A stretch of 64,000 nt of DNA from Archangium sp. (GCA_030681645.1 JAUXRX010000017.1:124001-188000); one strand, 5' to 3'; positions 17,464 to 28,255 are shown, numbered from the stretch's first letter. A program made the numbers and translations. Notes: a model not told the origin generated them from the sequence alone.

Positions 17464-18396
17464 TCAGGCCTTCACGTGAACGCGGCCGTCTTCGGCCGCG
17501 GGATCCTGGGAACTCACCGCGCGGCGCGCAGTGGGGGGGGGCGAGAACTCGAGCTCGGGGCGCTCGGCGTGCCGGTGCTGGGAACCGCTCTGGGTGAGAT
17601 CGAAGTGGCCGAGCGCGAGGCCTTCCTTCGCCAGCGCCACCCGCAGCTCTCCCTGGCGCGACTCGAGCAGCTGCGCCGCGGGGCCGGTGGCGCGCAGCTC
17701 GGTGACGCCGTCCTGCACCTTGAGCTGCACGTTGATGCGGCCGGCCTCGCCCGTGTCCATCGAGAGGCGGGCGATGGTGGGCAGCAGCACCACCCGCAGT
17801 GACGGGTCGTCGTTCATCACCGGGGCGAGCGGGACCAGCGGCGCGGCTTCCTTGATCGGGGCGGGGGCCTCGAGGCGGAACGGCTCGGAAGTCTGCACCT
17901 GGGCCGCCACGGACGTCTGGGCCGTGACGGGGGCCTCGTCGGATCGCTTCGCCTCGTGGGTGCGCTCGCGCGTGGCCTCGCGGGGCTGCGGCTGTTCTCC
18001 GCGCAGGGGCTTCTTCTCGGTGGGCCCGGTGACGCGCGCAGGGGCGTGCTGTTCTCTGGAGCGCGTGGCGAGCTGGTCGAGCGTGACGGCCTTCTGCGGC
18101 GACGCGGCGGCGAGCGCCTTCGGCGCCCTGGGGTCCTTCAGGTCGGGCTGCTTCGTGACGAAGAGCGTGTGGGGGCGGGCGTGGGGAGTCAGGTTGCGAG
18201 AGACGAGGAGCGCCTCCTCGGTGCTGGACGCCGCGCGGGGCTTCTTCTCGTCGCTCGAGGACGCGGGGGCCGCACCGCGCCCTGCCTTCGGGTGGGGAGA
18301 CTCGGCGAGCAGCGCAGCCTCGAAGCCCGGGGCAGGCGCCCCCTTGCGGGCTTCCGGCTTCTTTCCCATCAACAGCTTGAGCACGTCGATCTTCAC
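17464..18396 (-). CDS. fliK: Probable flagellar hook-length control protein FliK
   Basis: A 310-residue protein with a long low-complexity, charged and Pro/Ala-rich N-terminal part (residues 1-190) and a C-terminal domain resembling Flg_hook/Fli[49 protein letters not shown]. FliK proteins measure hook length and trigger the FlhB switch; only this C-terminal domain is conserved. Position directly before flgD supports the call. Overall similarity is weak, so it rests on architecture and context. Confidence 0.8.
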   Translation of the reverse strand: MKIDVLKLLMGKKPEARKGAPAPGFEAALLAESPHPKAGRGAAPASSSDEKKPRAASSTEEALLVSRNLTPHARPHTLFVTKQPDLKDPRAPKALAAASPQKAVTLDQLATRSREQHAPARVTGPTEKKPLRGEQPQPREATRERTHEAKRSDEAPVTAQTSVAAQVQTSEPFRLEAPAPIKEAAPLVPLAPVMNDDPSLRVVLLPTIARLSMDTGEAGRINVQLKVQDGVTELRATGPAAQLLESRQGELRVALAKEGLALGHFDLTQSGSQHRHAERPELEFSPPPTARRAVSSQDPAAEDGRVHVKA

Positions 18397-19025
18397 AGGC
18401 GGCCTCCCGCTGCTTTCGGGGGCGTCGAAGGCATCGTCGACATGAGCGCCATCAGATCGGCGGCCAGCTCGGGCTTGAGCCGGTCCATCACGGCCCCGGC
18501 GTCGGCGGGCTTCATGCGCTTGAGCAGCGCGGCCGCGAGGTTCGGCTCACTGCGCTGCACCAGGGCCGCGGCGGCTTCAGGCTTCATCGACTTCATGGTG
18601 CGGGCGAGCGCGTCGAGCTCCTGCGGACGCGAGGCCGTCACCTTCGGCGCGGGCCGCTCGGCGGGGGGCGGTGGTGCGTCATCACGCTTCGCCAGCAGCG
18701 CCTCGAGCCTGTCCGTCTCGGTGCGCAGGCCGGCGCGCGCCTGGACGATCTCCGCCTTGAGCTTCTCCAGTTCCCTGCGCTCGCCGTCGAGCGCCTTGCG
18801 ATCGGCCTCGACCTTCGCGCGCGCGTTCGCCAGCTCCTTGCTGGTGCGGGTGAGCTCGCCACACAGCGCCTTCCGGGTGAGCGGCGGCGGGGGCACCTCG
18901 GGCATCACCTCCGGCAGCACAGGCACCGGTGCCGGCGCCGCGACCAGCGGCACCACCGGCGCCTTCGGCGGCGTCGGCGCCTCGGGACCACTCGCCAGCA
19001 GCATCACCATCATCAGCTCAACCAC
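18393..19025 (-). CDS. MotE/YlxF-like protein with MgtE N-terminal-type domain
   Basis: A 210-residue protein with a short hydrophobic N-terminus, a Pro/Val/Ala-rich stretch, a coiled coil (residues about 55-112, KELANARAKVEADRKALDGE onward) and a C-terminal MgtE-intracellular-type helical domain (SMKPEAAAALVQRSEPNLAAALLKRMKPADAGAVMDRL). This matches MotE/YlxF proteins encoded near fliJ and fliK, thought to act in the periplasm on stators. No separate fliJ was found between fliI and this gene. It overlaps fliI by eight bases and fliK by four. Confidence 0.75.
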   Translation of the reverse strand: MVELMMVMLLASGPEAPTPPKAPVVPLVAAPAPVPVLPEVMPEVPPPPLTRKALCGELTRTSKELANARAKVEADRKALDGERRELEKLKAEIVQARAGLRTETDRLEALLAKRDDAPPPPAERPAPKVTASRPQELDALARTMKSMKPEAAAALVQRSEPNLAAALLKRMKPADAGAVMDRLKPELAADLMALMSTMPSTPPKAAGGRL

Positions 19026-20373
19026 GGTTCGGCTCCCGTCTCACGGCCGGCCCCGGCGTCGGGGTCAGCGCGGCCTTCACCTGCGTCAGCGTCTGCTCGA
19101 GCGACAGCTGCTCGTCGGGCGCCTGCTTCAGGAAAGCATTGAGCGTGCCGATGACCTGGAGGGCGCGATCGACGCGCGGGTTGGACCCTGACTGGTAGGC
19201 GCCGACCTCAATCAGATCGGCCGCTTCGCGGTACGCAGAGAGCACGTCGCGCATCGTCGACGCGAGCTCGCGATGCGTCACCGACGTGACGTCCGACATG
19301 CACCGGCTCACCGACGCCAGAACGTCGACGGCGGGAAAATGACCGGCGTTGGCCAGGCGGCGGGACAGCACGATGTGCCCGTCGAGCGCCGCGCGCGCCG
19401 CGTCAGTGACCGGATCGGTCAGGTCGTCACCTTCGGCGAGCACCGTGTAGAGCGCGGTGATGCTGCCCTGTCCCGCGTCGTTGCCCGCGCGTTCCACCAG
19501 GCGGGGCAGGGCGGCGAAGACCGAAGGCGGGTAGCCCTTCGAGGTGGGAGGTTCACCTGCAGCGAGCCCGATCTCCCGCTGCGCCATGGCGATGCGCGAG
19601 AGCGAGTCGACCAGCAGCAGCACCTTCTTGCCCTTCGCGCGGAAGTACTCGGCCACCGCGGTCGCGGCCATGCCCGCCCGCACCCGCACCAGCGGCGGCG
19701 CGTCGCCCGTCGCCACCACCACCACGCTGCGCGCCAGCCCCTGGGGGCCCAGGTCGCGCTCGACGAACTCGCGCACCTCGCGGCCACGCTCGCCGATCAG
19801 CCCGACCACGATGATCTCGGCCTTCGCGTGCCGGGCGATCATCCCCAGCAGCACCGACTTGCCCACGCCGGGGCCGGCCATCACCCCCACGCGCTGGCCT
19901 TCACCGAGCGTGAGGCACGAGTCGAGCGCCTTGACCCCCAGCACCATCGGCTTCTCGATGCGCCTCCGCTGCATGGCGGGGGGCGGCGCCGCCGAGAGCT
20001 TCGCCCGATCGCGCAGCACCATCTGGGGCAGCCCGTCGAGAGGCTGCATGCGCGCGTCCACCACCCGGCCCAGCAGCGCGTCACCCACCGGCAGCTCACT
20101 GGCCGCGGCACGGGGGATCACCACGCACCCCTCGCGGATGCCTTCCATCTCGCCGAACGGCACCAGCAGCGCGGTGGGCCCGTTGAAGCCCACCACCTCG
20201 GCCTGGAACACCCGGCCATCGTCGTCGAGGATCTCGCAGGCCGTGCCCAGCGCCACGCGCGGCAGCGAGGCCTCGAGCACCAGCCCGGACGCCTTGACGA
20301 TCCGCCCCTGCACCACCACCGGCTCGGCGCGCTCGAGGTTCTTTCGCAGGCGCTCGAGGTCGAGCCCGCTCAC
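19018..20373 (-). CDS. fliI: Flagellum-specific ATPase FliI
   Basis: Export ATPase of 451 residues, F1-beta-like. Visible are Walker A AGPGVGKS at 166-173, Walker B (KKVLLLVDSLSRIAMAQREIGLAAGEPP) and the conserved GYPPSVFAALPRLVERAG segment. FliI unfolds and delivers substrates with FliH and normally FliJ. It overlaps fliH by four bases (ATGA). Confidence 0.96.
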   Translation of the reverse strand: MSGLDLERLRKNLERAEPVVVQGRIVKASGLVLEASLPRVALGTACEILDDDGRVFQAEVVGFNGPTALLVPFGEMEGIREGCVVIPRAAASELPVGDALLGRVVDARMQPLDGLPQMVLRDRAKLSAAPPPAMQRRRIEKPMVLGVKALDSCLTLGEGQRVGVMAGPGVGKSVLLGMIARHAKAEIIVVGLIGERGREVREFVERDLGPQGLARSVVVVATGDAPPLVRVRAGMAATAVAEYFRAKGKKVLLLVDSLSRIAMAQREIGLAAGEPPTSKGYPPSVFAALPRLVERAGNDAGQGSITALYTVLAEGDDLTDPVTDAARAALDGHIVLSRRLANAGHFPAVDVLASVSRCMSDVTSVTHRELASTMRDVLSAYREAADLIEVGAYQSGSNPRVDRALQVIGTLNAFLKQAPDEQLSLEQTLTQVKAALTPTPGPAVRREPNRG

Positions 20374-21002
20374 TTCGGCGTCCCGTCGAGCTGGCGCACC
20401 AGCTCTTCGAAGCGGGTCGACAGGCGGCCGTCGATGGTGTGCGAGTCGGTGTCGACCATCACGTCACCGGGCTCGAGGGTGAGGTCGGCGACGAGCTCGA
20501 TCGTGCCCAGGCTGAAGTCGGCGCGCGCCGCGGCCTCGAAGCGGATCACGTCGATGGAGTTGAGGCGCACCCGCGTCACGTGATCCTCGCCCACCCGGCG
20601 GATGGCGCTCTTGATCAGGCTGAAGACGCCCTCGAGGTTGGCCGAGAGCTCGCGCTCGACGATGCGCCGGGCGATCAGAATGCCCAGCTCGAGCGCGTCG
20701 CTGCGGGCCTGCTCGGCGAGGCGCTGGCCTTGCGAGTTGAGGGCCTCGATCGCGGCCTTGAGCTGCCGCTCGGCCTCGGGCGTGAAGGCCGGGCCCACGG
20801 GCGCAGACGCCAGGGGCACGAAGCCCGGGGGCGGCGGCGTGGGAGGCGGCGGGGGCGGTACCAGGGTCAGCTCGGGCAGCGCCGGCTCGGGCGCGCTCGG
20901 CGTCCACGCCACGTTCCTGATGCGCGATGGGTCGATGAGGGCCAGCTTGAGCGCCTCGTTCGGCACCGCTTTCGTCCCGATCATGAACGCTGGTGTCTTC
21001 AT
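20370..21002 (-). CDS. fliH: Flagellar assembly protein FliH
   Basis: A 210-residue stator-like regulator of FliI. The N-terminal half has a Pro-rich run (residues 45-65), the middle is helical, and the C-terminal half follows the FliH/V-ATPase E-type pattern (RDALELGILIARRIVERELSANLEGVFSLIKSAIRRV ... LEPGDVMVDTDSHTIDGRLSTRFEELVRQL). It is located between fliG and fliI in the standard order. Confidence 0.9.
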   Translation of the reverse strand: MKTPAFMIGTKAVPNEALKLALIDPSRIRNVAWTPSAPEPALPELTLVPPPPPPTPPPPGFVPLASAPVGPAFTPEAERQLKAAIEALNSQGQRLAEQARSDALELGILIARRIVERELSANLEGVFSLIKSAIRRVGEDHVTRVRLNSIDVIRFEAAARADFSLGTIELVADLTLEPGDVMVDTDSHTIDGRLSTRFEELVRQLDGTPK

Positions 21003-21017
21003 TCGTTCCCTTCGGGG

Positions 21018-22055
21018 TCAGAGCATCTTGTCGGTGGGCCTGACGATGGTGATGCGCCCCTTCTCGGCGGCTTCGATCGCCACCTTGGCGATCTCTGCCT
21101 GCGCGCCCTCGACCTCCGAGAGCTTCACCGGGCCCATCGCCGTCAGGTCGTCCTGCAGCAGCTCTCCGGCGCGCGACGACATGTTCTTGAGGAACTTCTC
21201 GCGCAGCTCCGGTGAGCCGCCCTTGAGGGCGACGGTGACCTGCTTCATGTCGAGGTCCTTCATCAGGCTCTGCAGATCGCGATCCGACAGGCGCGTGAGG
21301 TCTTCGAACGTGAAGAGCTTGCTGCGCAGCTCGTTGGCGAGGTTCGGGTCGTCCCGCTCGATCGACGCGAGGATCTCGGTCTGCTGGGTGGCCGGGCTGC
21401 GCCGGAGGATCTCGAGCGCGGCGATGCGCCCGTCGACGCGGCGCATGCCCTCGGCCACCAGCGAGTTGAGCTCGCTGGCGAGCGCGGTGCGCACCTCGCG
21501 CAGCACCTCGGGGGAAACGGCCTCGACCACCGCCATGCGGCGCACCACCTGGGGGCGCATCGCCAGGGGCAACCTGTCCATCACCAGCGCCGCGCGCTCG
21601 GCGGTGAGCGAGCTGAGCACCAGGGCGATGGTCTGCGGCTGCTCGCGGGCGAGGATCATCGCCAGCGACTCCGGGTCGGCCGTGGCCACCACGCCCAGCA
21701 GCTCTTCGGGCTGGTGGGTGGGGGGCTGCGCGTCGAAGGTGCGCTTGACGGTGTCGGGCCCGAGCAGCTCGGTGGCCATCTTGCGCAGCATCGCGTCGCC
21801 GCCGAGCGCGTCGACGCCGGCCTGCATCATCGAGTCGCAGAACGTCTTGAGCGAGTCGGGAATGGCCTTCGTCCCCATGCGCTTGAGCGCCTTCGCGCCG
21901 AGCGCGATCTGCCGCACTTCCATCTCGGTCATCTGCTGGAAGAGCGCGGTGGCCGCCTCGGCGCCCAGCCCCATCAACAGGGCCGCCACCCGCTCTGCGC
22001 CCGGGCCGCCCTTCTCGAGCCACGGCAGCGCTTCGTCCTTCTTGCCCTCAGCCAT
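21018..22055 (-). CDS. fliG: Flagellar motor switch protein FliG
   Basis: C-ring rotor protein of 345 residues with the three-domain FliG pattern: GAERVAALLMGLGAEAATALFQQM at the N-terminus, HPEELL-like motif HQPEELLGVV with EQPQTIALVLSSL in the middle, and a torque domain with TFEDLTRLSDRDLQSLMKDLDMKQVTVALKGGSPELREKFLKNMSSRAGELL. Its start overlaps fliF by eight bases. Confidence 0.96.
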   Translation of the reverse strand: MAEGKKDEALPWLEKGGPGAERVAALLMGLGAEAATALFQQMTEMEVRQIALGAKALKRMGTKAIPDSLKTFCDSMMQAGVDALGGDAMLRKMATELLGPDTVKRTFDAQPPTHQPEELLGVVATADPESLAMILAREQPQTIALVLSSLTAERAALVMDRLPLAMRPQVVRRMAVVEAVSPEVLREVRTALASELNSLVAEGMRRVDGRIAALEILRRSPATQQTEILASIERDDPNLANELRSKLFTFEDLTRLSDRDLQSLMKDLDMKQVTVALKGGSPELREKFLKNMSSRAGELLQDDLTAMGPVKLSEVEGAQAEIAKVAIEAAEKGRITIVRPTDKML

Positions 22056-23637
22056 GATGTTCCGTCCCCTTCTCGAGATCCGAGCTCAGCCAGGCGCGCA
22101 CCAGCATCAGCGCGCGCTCCGGGTCTTCCCGCACCAGGGCGCGGGCCCTGTCCTTGAGGTCGGCGAGTGGGTCGACGAGCAGCGGCGGCTCTTCCTTCTT
22201 CACCGCGGTGACGATGCCGTCGACGGCCGCCTGGCGGGCCTCGAGCTGCGAGACCGTCTCGCCGGGCTTGAGCACCAGCGTCTGCAGCTTGCCCTTCGCG
22301 TTCGACGCCCGGCGCGACAGGAAGAAGGCCAGCGCCGCGAGCAGCAGCACGCCGCCGGCGACCGCGCCGTAGACCCAGGCGGCCACCGTGGCGGCCACCG
22401 GCTTGACCTCGGGCACCTCGGCGCTGCGACCGAAGAGCTGGCTGGTGATCTCGAACTGGTCTCCACGCGCGTCGTCGAAGCCCACCGCCTTGCGCGCGAG
22501 CTCGCCCAGCTTCGTCACCTCTTCAGGCGTGCGGGCCTTGCCGTCGGCGCCGTCGACGATCACCGCCACCGAGATCTTCGTCAGCCGCGGGTGGCGCACC
22601 TGGGTCTGGGTGGTGGTCTTGGTGATCTCGAAGTTCTTGGTGAGGTCCGAGGTCTGCGAATTGCCCTGCTGCGTGGGACCCTGCTGCGGGGGCTGCGGCG
22701 CCAGGGGCACGTTGGCCTGCGCGCCCGCCACGCCGGCCGGGGTGTTGGTCTGGTTCGAGGTGTTGCCCGAGGCGGTGCGCTCGCTGCGCAGCGCCACCTG
22801 GTCGGGGTCGAACACCTCGCTGTTCTGGTTGACGGTGGAGTTGTCGACCGTGGCCGTCACCTTGGCGATCACCGCGCCCGCGCCCACCACGGGCTCGAGC
22901 AGGGTGATGATCTGCTGCTCGAAGGCGTGCTCGAGCTTGCGCTGGTACGACGCCTCGGGCGCGTCCCACGCGGAGTCGGCCGAGAGCACCGCGCCGCGCC
23001 CGTCCATCACCGTGACCGCGTCAGCGGCGAGGCCGGGCGTGGACGACGAGACGAGGTGGCGGATGCCGGCCAGCTCGCGATCGCCCAGGGTGCGGCCGGG
23101 CTGCAGCACCACCACCACCGACGCCGCCGCCTTCTTGTCTTCGTCGCGGTACAGGCCGTGCTCCCCCAGCGACACCGTCACCCGCGCGCTGCGCACGCCC
23201 GAGAAGTTGCCGATGGTGCGCGCCAGCTCGCCCTCGATGGCCCGGCGCAGGTTGACCTTCTGGGTGAACTCGCTGACCCCGAGATCGCCGCGGTCGAAGA
23301 GCTCGAACCCGACCCCGCCGCCGCGCGGCAACCCCGCGGTCGCCAGCAGGATGCGCGAGTCGTAGACCTTGTCTGCAGGCACCGCGAGCGCGGTTCCGTT
23401 CGCTTCGCTGCGAAACGGAATGCCCGCGTTCTGGAGAATGCCGGTGGCCTCGGTGGAGTCTTCCTGGGTGAGGTTGGTGAAGGCGTACTGGTACTCGCCG
23501 CTGCGGGCGACCCCGGCCACGCTCAGGGCCACGGCCACCGCGAGCCCCACGCCGGCGATCAGCGCGATGCGCAGGCCCGCGGGCATCGCCAGGAAGCGGG
23601 CGGGCAGTTCCTTGAGCTGCTTGAGGAGCGTCTCCAT
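22048..23637 (-). CDS. fliF: Flagellar MS-ring protein FliF
   Basis: MS-ring protein of 529 residues with two membrane helices (about 19-45 and near 440-460). The conserved YscJ/FliF segment ILLATAGLPRGGGVGFELFDRGDLGVSEFTQKVNLRRAIEGELARTI and VSLGEHGLY are present. The C-terminus interacts with FliG. It is 3 bases downstream of fliE. Confidence 0.96.
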   Translation of the reverse strand: METLLKQLKELPARFLAMPAGLRIALIAGVGLAVAVALSVAGVARSGEYQYAFTNLTQEDSTEATGILQNAGIPFRSEANGTALAVPADKVYDSRILLATAGLPRGGGVGFELFDRGDLGVSEFTQKVNLRRAIEGELARTIGNFSGVRSARVTVSLGEHGLYRDEDKKAAASVVVVLQPGRTLGDRELAGIRHLVSSSTPGLAADAVTVMDGRGAVLSADSAWDAPEASYQRKLEHAFEQQIITLLEPVVGAGAVIAKVTATVDNSTVNQNSEVFDPDQVALRSERTASGNTSNQTNTPAGVAGAQANVPLAPQPPQQGPTQQGNSQTSDLTKNFEITKTTTQTQVRHPRLTKISVAVIVDGADGKARTPEEVTKLGELARKAVGFDDARGDQFEITSQLFGRSAEVPEVKPVAATVAAWVYGAVAGGVLLLAALAFFLSRRASNAKGKLQTLVLKPGETVSQLEARQAAVDGIVTAVKKEEPPLLVDPLADLKDRARALVREDPERALMLVRAWLSSDLEKGTEHHG

Positions 23638-23640
23638 GGC

Positions 23641-23937
23641 TTACACCGGCATCCGCATCACTTCGTTGTAGGCATCGAGGATCTTGTTCCTCACCTTCAT
23701 GGCGACGCGCATCGCCACGTCGGCCTTCTCGAGCGCGAGCATCGTCTCGTGCAGGTTGCCGGCGCCGCCCGCGAGCTTCTGCGACTCGAGGTCGGCTTCG
23801 CCCTGCAGCGCGTCGACCTGCTCGATGGCCGACTTGAGGGTCTGGCCGAAGCCGTCGCCGTCGACCTTCTCGGGCGTGGCGATGCCGGGGCTCGCGGCAC
23901 CGGGGTTCTCGATGGTGTTCAGGGTCAGGGGCTTCAT
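23641..23937 (-). CDS. fliE: Flagellar hook-basal body protein FliE
   Basis: A 98-residue protein with the FliE pattern: GFGQTLKSAIEQVDALQGEADLESQKLAGG and the conserved C-terminus MLALEKADVAMRVAMKVRNKILDAYNEVMRMPV. FliE joins the MS ring to the rod and is the first exported component. It lies between flgC and fliF. Confidence 0.94.
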   Translation of the reverse strand: MKPLTLNTIENPGAASPGIATPEKVDGDGFGQTLKSAIEQVDALQGEADLESQKLAGGAGNLHETMLALEKADVAMRVAMKVRNKILDAYNEVMRMPV

Positions 23938-23940
23938 GCG

Positions 23941-24381
23941 TTACCTCGAGATGTCCAGCGCGCGCTGCGCCATGCTCTTGAGCGTGTCGACCGCGCTGGC
24001 GTTCGCCTCGTAGCTGCGAGACGCCGTGAGCAGGTTGACCGTCTCGTGGAGCGGGTTGACGTTGGGGAAGGTGACGAAGCCATCGGCGTCGGCGTCGGGG
24101 TGGCCGGGCAGGTACACCCGCTTGCCGGGCGACTGGTCCTCGACCACCTGGGTGACGGCCACGCCCTCGGCGCCTCCCGGGCCGGTGCCGGCGCCAGCGC
24201 CGCCGAGCTCGGCCTCGAAGTTCACCGCGGTGAGCACCGGGTCGCGGCGGTGGTACGGCTGGCCGTCGGGGCCGCGGGTCGACTCGGCGTTGGCCAGGTT
24301 GCTCGAGGCGAGGTTGACGCGGGTGCGCTGCGCCGAGAGCGCCGAGCCACTGACGCGCAAGGCCGTGAGGAAGTCAGACAT
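23941..24381 (-). CDS. flgC: Flagellar proximal rod protein FlgC
   Basis: Rod protein of 146 residues. The N-terminal signature is GSALSAQRTRVNLASSNLANAESTRGPDGQPYHRRDPVL and the C-terminus NVNPLHETVNLLTASRSYEANASAVDTLKSMAQRALDI matches FlgC. It follows flgB by 30 bases and precedes fliE by 3. Confidence 0.95.
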   Translation of the reverse strand: MSDFLTALRVSGSALSAQRTRVNLASSNLANAESTRGPDGQPYHRRDPVLTAVNFEAELGGAGAGTGPGGAEGVAVTQVVEDQSPGKRVYLPGHPDADADGFVTFPNVNPLHETVNLLTASRSYEANASAVDTLKSMAQRALDISR

Positions 24382-24411
24382 GATTCGCTCCTGTGGCTGT
24401 CATCGAGGTCA

Positions 24412-24837
24412 TCAACCCACCCCATCCGTCGCGACGTACCGCAGCAGCGCGAGCTTCTTGCCCACCGCCTTCGCGGCCGCGCCGTACAGCAGCGAGTTGC
24501 GGGCGAGCTCGACCATCGTCTTGTCGAGATCCACGCCGTTCCCATCGAGCCCGCCCTGCAGCTCGGTCGCCACGTGAATGAAGGCCGAGCTGTCCGCGCC
24601 CACGGGGTCCGGGTTGCCCACCGGCAGAAACCCCTCGTGCGACGCGACCGGCGCCGGGGCCCCGGCGTCCTTCGGCGAGGCGACCGCCGCCGCCAGCGCC
24701 TTGTCGAAGTCGAGCTCGCGCGGCGAGTACCCGGGCGTGTCGAGGTTGGCGAGGTTTCCGTTGAGCACGTTCTGCCGCTCGAGCCGAACGTCGAGGGCAG
24801 ACTGAAGCTTCGTGAGCGTCGTGTCGAAGAGCTTCAT
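24412..24837 (-). CDS. flgB: Flagellar proximal rod protein FlgB
   Basis: Rod protein of 141 residues with RLERQNVLNGNLANLDTPGYSPRELDFDKALAAA at the N-terminus and NGVDLDKTMVELARNSLLYGAAAKAVGKKLALLRY at the C-terminus, as in FlgB. It is the first structural gene of the block and begins two bases after the stop of the short AAA+ regulator gene. Confidence 0.94.
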   Translation of the reverse strand: MKLFDTTLTKLQSALDVRLERQNVLNGNLANLDTPGYSPRELDFDKALAAAVASPKDAGAPAPVASHEGFLPVGNPDPVGADSSAFIHVATELQGGLDGNGVDLDKTMVELARNSLLYGAAAKAVGKKLALLRYVATDGVG

Positions 24838-24839
24838 GA

Positions 24840-25729
<890 letters not shown>

Positions 25730-25733
<4 letters not shown>

Positions 25734-27049
25734 GGTGCGTTCTCCGGAATGGACGCCCGGCTGCGCAAGGCGGCCGCGCGGGCGAGATCTGTCGACAGCG
25801 AGACCTGCGTGCTGAGGGCTTCGAGTGAGCGCTCGACGGTGGGCGCAGCGACTGCGGTGCCCGCGCGGCGGCCCAGCTGGCGTCGCGCGCCGTTCCAGCC
25901 GCCGCGGTACGCCCCGGCCCCGAGCTTGCCTTCGGCGTATTCGAGAACCACGGTCGCGCGCACCGGGTCCCGCGCGGCCAGGTAGAGCCTGACGATCTCC
26001 AGGAGGTGCGCCGAGAGCTCGGCCGCCGGCACCTTCGGCGTGTTCGCCGAGAGGATGCTCGCAGCGAAGGCCGGCGCGCCCAGGTCCCGCGCGGTGAGCG
26101 ACGCGGCGCGGTTGAGCTCGTATTCCGCCGGGCCCCTGCGCGCCTTGTCGGTGAGGAACGCCGAGAGCGCGGCGATGCGCGCGTCGGCCGAATCGCTGGC
26201 GAAGCCCACCGCGAGGAACTTCTGGCAGAGCGGCAGCCACCCCTCGCACGCCTCGCGGTCGGTCTCCATCAGCGCGAGCAGCACCTGCATGGCCCGCCCA
26301 TCGCGCCCCGCGGCCAGCTCGCGGCGCACCGAGAACAGGGTGAGCTCGCGGGCCAGCTCGGCCGGGAGCGCCTCGGTGTTGCCCGCGTGGGTCGACGCGT
26401 CTTCGGTGAGGCACGTGCCCAGCAGCTCGCAGGTGCGCGCCTGGCCCATGCGGCCGATGAAGCCGACCGGGGGCACCTTCGCGTAGTACGCCAGCGCCGC
26501 CTCGATCGCGCCTTCGCGGATCGCCAGGTCGCCCAGTCGCAGGTGGCAGAGGCTGGCGTCGGGGCCGGTGAGACCGTCGGTCCACGCGGCGCGCGCCGCC
26601 TCGAGCTCGCCGCGGGCCAGCGCGCACTCACCCCGCGCCGCCGCCAGGGTGCCCGGGCAGGTGTCGGGCAGCAGCACGCTGTGCGGGGCCCAGCCCTTCA
26701 TGGGCAGCAGCGACAGGTCGAGCCAGCTCACGCCGCTCAGCTCGCGCAGGTCGATGAAGTGTCCACGCACGTCGTGTGAGACCTCGGCCCAGAGCTTCTT
26801 CGTGGTGCAGCGCAGGGTGAGCTGGTCGCCCTTGCGCTCCACCGTCGGGCACAGGCGCGGCGCCTTGCCGCTCAGGCTCGCGCCCTGGACGAGCACCCGC
26901 CCCAGGAGGGGGTCGACCACCACCGTCGCGGCGCCTGAGAGGTCGACGCGCTCCACCGAGACGGTGAAGCCGGTCGGGACCCTGTCGGGGACAGGGCTGG
27001 TGCCCGGGGAAGTGACGCCCACGAGAAGGGCCAGACTCAGGCTCAGCAA
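25730..27049 (-). CDS. Exported helical-repeat (TPR-like) protein, function unknown
   Basis: A 439-residue protein with an N-terminal signal peptide (MLSLSLALLVGVTSPG) and no membrane helices elsewhere. Residues 20-115 look beta-rich, and the remainder is alpha-helical with TPR-like pairs (GTLAAARGECALARGELEAARAAW, HLRLGDLAIREGAIEAALAYYAKV). Eight or so cysteines suggest a periplasmic, oxidised protein. It is sandwiched between two activator genes at the head of the flagellar block, with a four-base overlap to the second, so it is co-expressed with flagellar genes. No family recognised; a periplasmic assembly or sensing role is only a guess. Confidence 0.65.
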
Positions 27050-27082
27050 GGTGTCACTCCTTTCTTCGCAGCGTGGGAATGC

Positions 27083-28255
27083 TCAGGCGGCCTGGGTCTC
27101 GCGGCTGCGGCGGCGCAGCTTCTCGACGAGCGTGGTGCGCTGGAGCCCCAGCAGATCGGCCGCGGCCTTGCGGTTGCCCCCGGCCTGGGCGAGCGCCGCG
27201 GTGATGTAGAGCTCTTCCACCGTGCGCAGCAGGTTCGGCAGATCGATGGGGAACTTCGGCCCCGCGGCGTCGGCCAGCAGCGCGGCAGGCGCCAGCCGCT
27301 GCAGGTCGGGGCCTTCGCTGGCGAGCGGCTCGAAGCCGGCAGGCAGCGCGGCCTCGAGCGGGAAGCGCAGCGGCGCGGGCGGCGTCGCGGGCGGAGGCCC
27401 GAGCAGCAGGCTCACCGATGACGGAGGGGGCACGATCGACAGGCCGATCTCGTTGGCGGCCATGGCGGCCTGGCGGATGTGCGGCGGCAGGTCGGTCACG
27501 CGGATGACGGTGCCCTCGGTGCACACCGACACCCGCTCGACCAGGTTCTCCAGCTCGCGCACGTTGCCCGGCCACGAGTGCAGCTCGATCGCGCGCACCG
27601 CCATCGGCTCGAGCGGGCGGGTCTCGCCGCGGCCGCGCCAGAAGTGCATGAACAGCTTCATGATGTCGGTGCGGCGCGCGCGCAGCGGGGGCAGCTCGAG
27701 CGGGCAGACCTGCAGGCGGTAGAAGAGATCGCGGCGGAAGCGCCCGGCTTCCACCTCGGCGGCGAGGTTGCGGTTGGTGGCAGCGATCAACCGGAAGTTC
27801 GCGGTGACGCTCTCGGCGCTGCCCACGGGCTCGTAGGTGCGCTCCTGCAAGAGGCGCAGCAGCTTCACCTGGAGCGAGAAGGGCAGCTCGCCGATCTCGT
27901 CGAGGAAGAGCGTGCCCCCCTCGGCCATCGCCACCCGGCCCTTGCGCGAGACCACCGCGCCGGTGAAGGCGCCACGCACGTGACCGAACAGCTCGCTCTC
28001 GAGCAGTGTCTCGGGAATCGCGCCGCAGTTGACCGGCACGAAGTGTCGGCCCGCGCGCGGGCTGTGGTCGTGGAGATGGCGGGCGAAGACCTCCTTGCCC
28101 GTGCCCGTCTCTCCCGTGAGCAGCACGTTCGAGTCGGTCGGCGCGATGCGCTCGCAGGCCCGCAGCACCTCGACGATCGGCGACTGCGCATCGTGAATGA
28201 GGTTGTTGCTCGTGCCGAAGTCGCCAGAGGTCAGGTTCGCAGTCGCCAGGTTCAT
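27083..28255 (-). CDS. Sigma-54-dependent transcriptional activator (flagellar, FleQ/FlrC-like)
   Basis: A 390-residue bEBP without a receiver domain: a short N-terminus of about 20 residues, AAA+ domain with Walker A GETGTGK at 48-54, GAFTGA at 95-100, Walker B GGTLFLDEIGELP, arginine finger FRRDLFYRL and sensor II WPGNVREL, then an unusually long Pro/Ala/Leu linker (residues about 270-340) before a Fis-type helix-turn-helix (AAADLLGLQRTTLVEKLRRR). The ATG at 28255 opens the protein just before the AAA+ domain; the frame is open further upstream through the promoter. It is the first gene of the flagellar block and has a sigma-54 promoter, so it probably autoregulates and drives the downstream genes. 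Confidence 0.9.
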   Translation of the reverse strand: MNLATANLTSGDFGTSNNLIHDAQSPIVEVLRACERIAPTDSNVLLTGETGTGKEVFARHLHDHSPRAGRHFVPVNCGAIPETLLESELFGHVRGAFTGAVVSRKGRVAMAEGGTLFLDEIGELPFSLQVKLLRLLQERTYEPVGSAESVTANFRLIAATNRNLAAEVEAGRFRRDLFYRLQVCPLELPPLRARRTDIMKLFMHFWRGRGETRPLEPMAVRAIELHSWPGNVRELENLVERVSVCTEGTVIRVTDLPPHIRQAAMAANEIGLSIVPPPSSVSLLLGPPPATPPAPLRFPLEAALPAGFEPLASEGPDLQRLAPAALLADAAGPKFPIDLPNLLRTVEELYITAALAQAGGNRKAAADLLGLQRTTLVEKLRRRSRETQAA

